Assembly: GCA_036734105.1 (NCBI GenBank)
Contig: DAIMZH010000013.1
Span: forward strand, 5,253 to 69,252
Length of the DNA: 64,000 nt
Origin: Azoarcus_F sp036734105
Lineage (GTDB): Bacteria; Pseudomonadota; Gammaproteobacteria; Burkholderiales; Rhodocyclaceae
Direction of reading: 5' to 3'
Part shown: positions 48,701-51,700 of the stretch, in pieces
How positions within the stretch are numbered: the first letter of the stretch is position 1
Layout of the letters: every line of letters begins with the position of its first letter
Translations under genes and position numbers: made by a program
The notes under the pieces: model-generated
Seen by the model: the letters and a program-made list of their open reading frames with translations, nothing else
What the model was told of the DNA's origin: nothing
The model's database searches: none

Positions 48701-51700
48701 GATCAGCAAGTCTTCAAGCTTGCGGCGCATCTCGTTGCGAACCGACTCGGCAGTGCGTTGACCAGCCAATGCAAGCGACGCACTGGCACCGCCAAAACTG
48801 AACAGCAGCGAACCGATCACCAGATCGGTGTCCAGACGCAGCACGGTGTCGAGCTTGAGCGGGGTTTGTGCGATCGGGTCGCCCGCCGTGCTGAGGTTGC
48901 GGTTGATGGCCAGCGACAGCGACTCGGTGGACACCGTCAGACCATCAATGCCGACAAAGGCCGCCGAACCCACCGAGCTTTGCAAGGCCATCCATTTGCG
49001 CGCTTCGTTGGCACGGTCGCTCATCAGGGCGAGCGCAAAATCGGCGTCCTGCAGATCAAAGCCCGTCGCGCCCGGGCTGCCGCCATTGACGCCGGCAAAG
49101 GCCGAGACAGACTGCGCTCCTATGGTCAGCAGGTCTACCCTGACCTCGTCGCCATTGGACAGCAAAACATCGGTAATCGAACGCTCAAAGGCAAACGAGC
49201 CGGAAATCGCAAAGAACCCGGCCACCTCCAGCGACAGATCACCAGCGGCCCGGACAAGCTCACCCAGCTCTGCCGAGAAAGCAATCGCGACGCTTTCACC
49301 CACACCGGTAAACACGGTCAGCGGGTTGCGGGCAAAGTCGATCAGCGAACCATCGGCGGCAGCCGTGTTCAACTCGAGCAGCAACAGGCTGGCTTCCAGC
49401 GTGACCTCGGGTACGCCCAGCAAGGCCACCGACGAGGTTGTGCCACGCGCCGCCATCCAGTTGCGCTGCCCCTCACGTTCGCTGACCAGGGAGAGGGCAA
49501 AATCGAGCTCCAGCACCTCCAGCCCCATGCGTTCGGCGCTGCCACCAACCCCGGCAAAGCCGCTCAGGTTGGCGCCCCCCAGTGTCAGCACATCGGCTGA
49601 CACCTGCACCGCGTCAGCTACCGCATCCGGGCTGGCCGCCACTGCAAAATCGCGCTGAAACTGACGCACCGCAAAGTCGCCGCTGACGGTGAAGAAGTCG
49701 GCAACCCGGATCAGACCACCAGACACCCCCACCCCGAGCAGATCGGTCGCGCCCAGTGTGCCGAAGGTGTACTCCACGGTGCCAACCGAAATGGTCTCGC
49801 CAGTCCAGTCAATGCCGGTCGTGTTCTTGAACAGCGCAGCCTGGTCAGCCGACAGTTCGATCAGGCCACCCAGGTCTGCAAACAGTGCGCCATTCGCCTC
49901 CAGGGCAATGCCGTTTTCAAGAATCACCAGACCCACGCTGGCACCCACCGCGCCTATGCCAAAATCACCCGCGCTGAGGGTGGCGATGGCATCGTTGGCA
50001 ATGGCCACTATCCGGTCCAGCGTCTTTTCAAAGCCAAACTCACCGCTCAAGACCACGTTGGCGCCGAAGCGGAAATCGACCTCACCAAAGAGCTTGAAGC
50101 CGTCGAGCGAGAAATCGAAATCGACAGGGGTCAGCTCTGGCAACAAGCCTTGAATGCCGAGGGAAGGCCAGTCGACATTGAAAAGGCTGAGGTCCAGGCC
50201 GGGAAGGTTGAGCCGGGGAAGATTGAAAACAATCTCGGGCAAGGACAGGTTTGGCCAGTCGATGTTCAGGTCGGGAAACGCCAGCGACAGCTCAGGCAAG
50301 GACAGGTTGAGCTGTGGCAGGCCGGGCAGCAGGGCAAGCAAGGCATCAACGTCAAGCGAAATGCCCGGGATATTGATCTCCGGGAGCTTGAGCAGCAGCT
50401 CGCCGAGCGACAGCTCTGGCCAGTTGATTGCCGGGAAATCAATGCCGAGACGGCCAAGGTCGAAATCCGGGAAGCTCAGGTTGAAGTTCGGCAGCGAGGG
50501 CAGGCTGAGGTCTGCAAACGGGAAGCGCACCGCAGAGAGATCGAAATCCGGCAACTGGATGTCAGGCAGGTTGAGCAGGTCCAGCCCGAAGGTGTTGAAG
50601 CTGAAAGGCAGATTGATCGGCAGTATGGACAAGTCGGCCACTAGCGGCGTGACCCCATCAGCCTTGGTCAAGGCCACGGAGCCCACCGACAGCGATCCGA
50701 TGGTGCCGAATTCGCCCGCAATGGTGCCCAGCACGGCGCTGCCGTTGAGACCGCCGAAGCTGAGCATCGCACCACCCGGCACGCTGCCAACGCTGAGGGC
50801 GGTGCGAGCATCTGTGACCGACAGCAAAAAGCCTGACTCGGTCAGGCCATTGACTGTGAAATCGGTGGTGCGCACGCCAAAGCGGCCCGACAAGGTGTAG
50901 GCAACCGGCCCAAGCGACAGGCTCAGGTCCAGATCAGCATCGACCGCCAGAAAGTCGTGCAGTGTTTCGAGCGAGTAGTCAAACGCAAGCTCGCCGATCT
51001 GCCCGGCCATCGCCTGCCCGGTAGTGTTGAAGCCGATATTGACGTTGCGCACTGCGCTCAGGTCAATCCCCGCCAGCGGCTGGTTGGCAGCATCAGTGAG
51101 CGCCAAGCTGCCAACGCGCAACATGCCAGCCAGACCGGCTTCGGAGATGAGCGCCGCGCCGCTGATCTCACCGGCCGCAAAACGTGCGCCGCCAGCATTC
51201 AGCATCAGGCTACCGTTGGCCACCGACAACTCGATCGCGCCATCAGACAACGGTAGCGACAAGGTGATGTCGCCACTCAGCGCTGCGGCACCCAGGTTCA
51301 GGGTGGCACTTGTTGCCAGCGTGAGCCAATCCCGGCCGTCGTCAAAGCTCAGGTCGAAGGTCGCGCCGGTCAGATCATCAAAGGCACCGAAGATGAAGTC
51401 GGCGTCGATGCTCGTACCGGCAAAGTCGGCTATGGTGGAAAAGTAGTCTGAGTTAAGTGCCATGCCGACCGCGTTGAGCACGACCGCGTTGGGGACCCCG
51501 ACGAGGTAGTCAAGCCAGGCGGTGTGTGCCGCCTCCAGCCCTGCCACCATCTCGTGCGCCACCAGCTTCAACTCGCCCGCAGTGCTGGCATCACCGGTCT
51601 GCACCAGCTCGAAAAAAACGTTTTGGTTGGGCAGGAACAGCCCTTGCACCGAGGTAAAGCGGCCCTCAACCGAACCGTAACTCAGAATGACGAACTCATC

